From NCBI GenBank assembly GCA_015680685.1, contig MNCI01007652.1, positions 129,851-193,850 on the forward strand: a DNA stretch of 64,000 nucleotides. The letters are read 5' to 3'. Under the pieces are notes generated by a model. It saw only the letters and a list, made by a program, of their open reading frames with translations, had not been told where the DNA came from and ran no database searches. This DNA is from Gnetum montanum. Its lineage: Eukaryota; Streptophyta; Gnetopsida; Gnetales; Gnetaceae. The translations under genes were made by a program, and so were the position numbers. This document shows positions 59,223 to 64,000 of the stretch, piece after piece (the first letter of the stretch is position 1; the number at the start of each line of letters is the position of its first letter).

Positions 59223-60510
59223 TGTGGATTGTTGAACTTAGAAGGGGGGAGGGGGGAGGGGTGGTGATGTGGGGTAGGCAAGGGGGATGAATAAGTTCCC
59301 AAAATTAAAACTTTGTAACACAAAAGCACATACACCAAATTTAACGTGGTTTCCAAAATTTTGCGGTCCACACTTAGAGGGTGGATCACTAGCACATCTT
59401 TGGACTTTGTTGCTATCAAAATGTAGTTGAAGGATCCACACCCTATATAATCTTCAAGCCCTACTCTAGAATGTTATGCTACAATGCCAAACACTTAACC
59501 CTACAATTTCTTATTAGGCTTGGAATCTAGTTTCTAGGCTTTCACAACCTTTACAACCTTGAGATTCAATCTAGAGTGTTGTACCATAGCACCAACAACT
59601 CAATTCCACAAGATCTTGACAAGCTCAAGTAAGATGCCACATTAATCACATAGGGAAATAAGAGAGAACAATTACAAGGGATAAATGCAACTTAGTTTAT
59701 TGATCCTTGTACTTTGAGGTACAACACACTTTCTAATGAATAAATGATAAAATAATGAGGAACAACAAGGATTACAATGGTTCACAAATGATTATAAAAT
59801 GATTGTACACAATCTTACACACTTCCCAATGCATAAGATATCTTCTTATAGCATCCATGTTTCTAAATCCATCTTGGAACTTGTGCAATGGCTAGCCAAT
59901 AGTTACTAATGATCATGGAAGATGTCTTCTTCGTGCTTGAGATGTATTTCTATATTTTTTTTCAATTATGAAAATATGTCTTTGTCTAGGAAATAAATCT
60001 TTCTAAAATCTCCATTTTCGAAAGACATCTTTATCTGGTGAAAGACATCTTTCTAAAACTAGCCTATATTCTAGGAAGACATCTTTGTTTGATGAAAGCG
60101 TTTGCTGTTTTGTAGAGATCTCTTTGCTTGTACTACCAATTGGAAAGATGTCTTTGTTATGGGAAAGATATCTCTTTTGCAAAGACCAAAAGTGAAACTA
60201 TTCATTTTGATGCTAGGAGCCTCTAGATGCCTCAAACAAATCCCCATAGACCTTATAACTTCCTAGACTCATCAAAATGAGCCAGAAACACTCCAAAATA
60301 TGCCAAAGCATCCAAGAATCATCCTCAACAAAAATAGACACATTTTCCCTAGATTATGCATATTCATCCATGATCCCTTGAGTCCTTATAATACTAAATT
60401 TGATTATAAGTCCTTGAGTCCTTTGATCTTGCTTCTATAAACACAACAATCAAACAAACTTCCTTGTACTCCATTTTTCATAACGTTTTGACATATGAAA
60501 AAGGTCAACA
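59223..60510 (-). repeat. 5' LTR of the Copia-like element
   Basis: 1,288 bases; on the minus strand it starts TGTTGACC at 60510 and ends CCACA at 59223. It contains the G-rich tract (59240-59290, plus strand) and GACATCTTT repeats (about 59920-60180). Confidence 0.87.
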
Positions 60511-60515
60511 TAGCT
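60511..60515. repeat. Target site duplication TAGCT (right)
   Basis: Identical to 54452-54456. Confidence 0.85.
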
Positions 60516-61200
60516 TTTCCATATGCTAGTTTATTAATGCAATTTAAAATTTATTATAGGGTAAAATGTAAAGGAGACTGATAAAAATTGTGATAGCAAA
60601 TATATCTTCTCTTGAAAAAATATTATTATACATTGTATAAACATCATTAAAATGATAGTTTAGCTATGTAGAAACTTTACATTTGAAAAATTTATAAAAA
60701 TTTATAGACTCTTTTTTGATCATCTAGATAAATTTTTCTTTTTGTACTATAAAAAAACATCTTTTTTATTTCTAGAAAGATACTTATACCTTTGGACTAA
60801 ATTTTCTCTTTATTCTCTACTAGCATTTTGCATATCTTTCCTAGCTTGGATGTAATCACTATCAAAACAATTCTTATGAGCTTTATGTTTGTGAGCATTA
60901 TTAATCTATAGTTGTCTTAATGAATATTTTCTCAAAGTTCTTATAATTAGGTATATAAGAACTTTAATGATTTTTTAGTACTCTCTTATATTTATGTTTT
61001 ACCTTTGTAAGTAATCTTGTTTAATGAGAATTTTTTATTTGTTTTTTACATCAAATTGCATATTTATTTGTAAAATAAATCTTAAATGATGATGATGAAA
61101 TTCCAACAACTTCTTTACTAATATAAACTTTGTAATATATATAATATGACCGCTAAAAGATAAAAGTAAGTTAATACACAAGTAACCTTGAAGTCTTGTA
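60516..61200 (-). pseudogene. LINE ORF2, part upstream of the RT (continuation)
   Basis: The LINE resumes after the Copia-like element. On the minus strand, SDYIQARKDMQNASRE, a stop, then RENLVQRYKYLSRNKKDV (about 60870-60755) matches the basic 'ARKKYREARREY...' stretch between endonuclease and RT in this LINE type. Reading toward 60516 and then across the TSD into 54451 gives a continuous low-quality match to the 'LFNxxxxxGFPxxW' region. The endonuclease is not visible before the LTR at 61262. Decayed by several stops. Confidence 0.5.
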
Positions 61201-61261
61201 AATGTGAAGGATGTAGATTATTTATCAACCATCATATCCATTCATGAATGAATTTTTTAGT

Positions 61262-62176
61262 TGATGAGTGGCGAGTATACCGTATGGCCAACCATACAAA
61301 TTACAAGCAATCATGTGTAATCTGATCGAATCCCATGGACTTAAGTTCCCAAGTACACTGGTACCAAGAAGTGAAATCTAATTGTGACAATCGTTGTCTT
61401 CCCAACTACACTTGTGAACCTTAGTTGTATGGTTAAGTGTAATTGGGGCACATGATTTTTATTATTTTATATTTTATTCACCTATGATTGATAACAAGTT
61501 AAAATTAATTCATTAACCAACTTAACTAATCTAAATGTTAATTAATAATTAACTATCCTAACATAAGCATCCAATCCCACTTTCCATACAGATCTTGAAT
61601 GCATACAACACTGCTAGGCTACCAAGTGTTAAGCACTACTGGAATTACCAAGTGTTTTATGTTATGCTCAAAGTGGTCCTACTTATGTGTTTAATCTATT
61701 GAGCTTAATTAGTTAATCAATTAAATTCTTACTTGTCTTAATTAATTATGTAATTAATGAGAACAGTAAATGTAGAAATAAATTATTAATCTATTCCAAG
61801 TGCTGCAAGGTTTGATCAAAAGGCTCATCTTTATTTCCATTCATACTATTGTGCTTAGGTACATCAATGCTTGAATAAAGATCTGTATACTTTCTAATTC
61901 CTAGTATAGGCACTTAGAAAACATTCTAACTCTCAAATGAACAAACTATAAGAACTTTGCTAAGTTATTGAAAACTCCCTCCTTTACATGGTGGAAGCAC
62001 TGTATTTATAGACTTTATTATGGAACTATGTCAATGGGGCCTCCTAAATGTAGGAAATGCTATTTTGATGTTGCCCCATTGATGGGGTCATCTCAATGGG
62101 GGAAACATCGATGGGGGCCCATTGATGAGGCCATGTCGGTGGTGGCTCATCAATGTGACACTTTGATGCTTCATCA
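61262..62176 (-). mobile_element. 3' LTR, copy E (TGATGA family, minus strand)
   Basis: 915 bases. The minus-strand end TCATCA is at 61262 and the start TGATGA at 62176. TATA box complement at 62003-62010. Outside its start, 62177-62190 is the complement of TTAGTCGTAAGGGTA, a decayed family PPT. The U3 holds CATTGATGGGGCC-like units (62030-62160) not seen in the other copies. It lies next to the LINE relic and may have been inserted in or beside it. Confidence 0.8.
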
Positions 62177-62190
62177 TACCCTTACGACTA
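62177..62190 (-). other. Polypurine tract of the copy E element
   Basis: Minus strand AGTCGTAAGGGTA before TGATGA. It differs from AGTCATGGGGGTA of other copies at a few bases. Confidence 0.6.
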
Positions 62191-62409
62191 AATGAAATCT
62201 CATCCTCAAGTTCCTTTACAAAATTGAAAATTTATGGGATTATTGATTGACACTTGACATAACAAATTAACAAGAAAGACCAAGTGCCTACGTGTACAAA
62301 TCAACATCATTACAGAATTTGTGGTGTTCATGATACAAAATTGAACACCATGATATGACTAATCAAACTATATAGCATATCCTTTGATGGCATGAAGATG
62401 GTTTAGAAG

Positions 62410-64000
62410 ATTAAACAGTCCTAGGTGATGGAGGTTCCTAAGGTTTCAAAGGACCTTCACTAGCTTTGGGCACTTGTGATTACTAAGGAGGCTATGGTTG
62501 TTCTACTGTAGTTGCTACCTCCAATGGAAGGCAAAAGGCATCTAGTAATGCCTTCATATTCTTCTCCTTGCTTCGAGGATCATTCACAGTTCATGAAGCA
62601 TTACCAATGTGGAATGGAATGGGGATATCCCATGGATAGTGCATTAATGGAAATAGCTCCTTGATGTTGATGAACTAGGTAGTGAATTATTTGAATTCGA
62701 CATTAAACACCCTAACTATGTTTTGCAACTCCTGGCAATCATTCATTCTTTTAGCCAAGCTCTTAGTAGTAGATCTCTGATCAGTATATTTGCCCCTAAG
62801 AACATCAAGTTCAGTGTTTGCCATTGCAAGCTTTTACTTGGTGTCCTTGTGGTGCTTAAAGTTAGCCTCATACAACAAGTATGAGGTGGCCACCTACTTT
62901 TCTAGTTTTGACCATGACCATCCAATAGTTAACATTGCTAGGTTTTCATATCAAAGATTGAAAAGATTCATGTATTTAATCATCTCCTCTATCTACAACT
63001 CCTTTAGATAAATTTTTTCTTTATTGTATCGATGAATCCCATCAATGATGAGCTACCATAATTTGCATCCTTGTTAGAGTTACTAGAGGATCTTGTTCAC
63101 CTTTGCCTTTGCCACTTGAATGTGTTTCTCATTATTTCCTTCTATAGTCCAACCTAGTCTTTGTAGTGATTTTTGACTCTCTTAAATTTGAGAGCCTCTG
63201 ATTTCTAGACAACTACTTCTATTGTATTCTTTTGGCGAAGGTTACAAACCTCCTTCATGAAGAGGTTTCAATGCTCGGTTGCCAATCTCATCAACTCTAT
63301 ATTTTCCCTTATTAGTTTCTCCAACTATTGATGGATAAAATTAGTCAATTTTTGTTTATACACATCAACATTTTGTGGGTGATGATTTTCTATGGTAAGT
63401 TTAACATTCTCCTAATGGGTAAGATCCTAGGCTTTTTGAATTTTATGTTGGGTGGCCTCTACCAAGGATTGGTAGAATACTACCATCTTCATCACACCCT
63501 CAACCCCTTTCATCCTAGTATGAAGCTATTCAAGAGCTTCATCTTTTGTCAATGCTGGGTTGAAAAATGCAAGGTTAGTAATCTAGGCTCTTAGTTCAGT
63601 AGCTTCCACAACTAAGAATTCATTCATCTCCTTGGTTGTTTCAATTTGTCCTTTCAAAATAATATTCTTGCTCCTTGCCTCTAGCAGCTCTAACTAGGTT
63701 GTAATTATACTATCCAGAAGGTCAAGGACATCCAGAAGTGGTTGCCCAATTCTTACCAATTGGTCCAGTATTTGTTCATGCTATGTTGTGCTTAGTCTAC
63801 TACTTATGGTCTCTACAGATGTCTACACATCTTTAAGTGTAATGACATCTAGTATAGACACTGTAGGTGCATTGATTATCTTAGTGATTTTGTTAGCAAC
63901 CACCTCTACTATTGTTTCTTGCCCTTGGTGTTGTATCACTAGTATTGTTGCCCCTTTTCCCTCCTCCAAGTGCATGAAAAATATCAGAGCATTCCCAAAA
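62410..64000 (-). pseudogene. Coiled-coil ORF of unknown function, copy 2 (next to LTR E)
   Basis: Runs from beyond the window edge toward LTR E on the minus strand. One frame is readable for over 200 residues: GATILVIQHQGQETIVEVVA, NKITKIINAPTVSILDVITL, QPLLDVLDLLDSIITT, LELLEARSKNIILKGQIETT, EMNEFLVVEATELRA, LTKDEALE, ENVKLTIENHHPQNVD, LEKLIRENIELMRLATEH. At least seven in-frame stops fall at apparent Gln codons. After frame changes the C-terminus reads HYPWDIPIPFHIGNAS, TVNDPRSKEKNMKALLDAFC, then a Pro/Ser-rich tail (SEGPLKP, EPPSPRTV). It aligns with the ORF at 36990-38925 (VVEVITNQIKES; VHDPRMKEEMLQALL). Mostly helical; no enzyme or membrane motif. Linked to the same LTR family at the same distance from the PPT in both copies. 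Confidence 0.6.

Larger units (their letters stand above)
54457..60510 (-). mobile_element. Gag-only Copia-like element with TSD, inside a LINE
   Basis: 6,054 bases on the minus strand: 5' LTR 59223-60510, primer site 59208-59220, gag about 57690-59190, about 1.9 kb without coding signal, PPT 55759-55775, 3' LTR 54457-55758, all bounded by TAGCT. The iMet primer site and coiled-coil gag with a zinc knuckle followed by acidic and basic blocks point to Ty1/Copia, SIRE-like. No protease, integrase, RT or RNase H was found, so it must have moved with borrowed enzymes. Confidence 0.85.

Noticed and set aside
54457-60510. Plus-strand reading of the Copia-like element
   Set aside because: No primer site follows the left LTR, and the PBS, PPT and gag all agree on the minus strand.

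Overview
This is plant nuclear DNA from the repeat-filled part of a very large genome. It is A+T-rich and visibly poor in CG dinucleotides. No intact host gene, rRNA or tRNA gene was found. Almost everything recognisable is a decayed transposable element, and many are nested. Typical plant signs are Athila/Tat-type Ty3/gypsy domains, a tRNA-Asp-type primer-binding site, Copia-type gag with iMet-type primer sites, U2-like GT-AG introns, and a LINE ending in a Cys/His motif. The LINE type and the heavy decay make me favour a gymnosperm or another giant-genome land plant. That placement is inference.

Layout. 77-528: Ty3/gypsy integrase tail (+). 2005-3159 and 27096-28289: two copies of one LTR family (-). 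Between them, on the minus strand and in the order expected for one element, lie gag-protease (23950-25850) and RT-RNaseH-integrase (4240-7330). About 16 kb separates these two parts. It holds a ~20-bp repeat field (7790-8300), a ~190-bp tandem array (8380-10050), a 23-bp minisatellite (12041-12335) and a broken multi-exon gene of unknown function (about 13820-23048). That gene is split by an Athila-like LTR element at 16024-21990, which has a perfect 5-bp target duplication (ATGGT), a primer site, gag, and no pol. 28420-31330: a second minus-strand gypsy RT-RNaseH-integrase. 33100-35891: another intron-containing relic of unknown function.

35977-43632: a head-to-head composite. A minus-strand 3' LTR with a coiled-coil ORF is joined to a plus-strand Athila pol and its 3' LTR. 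45920-51846: an LTR element with target duplication ATATC and an insertion in its 3' LTR. 52440-61200: a minus-strand LINE split by a gag-only Copia-like element (54457-60510, target duplication TAGCT). 61262-64000: a minus-strand Athila-family LTR beside a second copy of the coiled-coil ORF.

Five LTRs (16024, 21033, 35977, 42769, 61262) belong to one family with TGATGA...TCATCA ends. Four of them have a clear PPT directly outside the LTR start. The family carries two different cargoes: Athila gag/pol, and a long coiled-coil ORF I do not recognise. That ORF, the broken multi-exon gene, and the recurring CACTAG-type motif (190-bp array, one LTR family and its leader) are the best candidates for something undescribed. 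Interrupting stops in the coding relics mostly sit where Gln or Trp is expected, as methylated-cytosine decay would produce. All alignments were made by eye.
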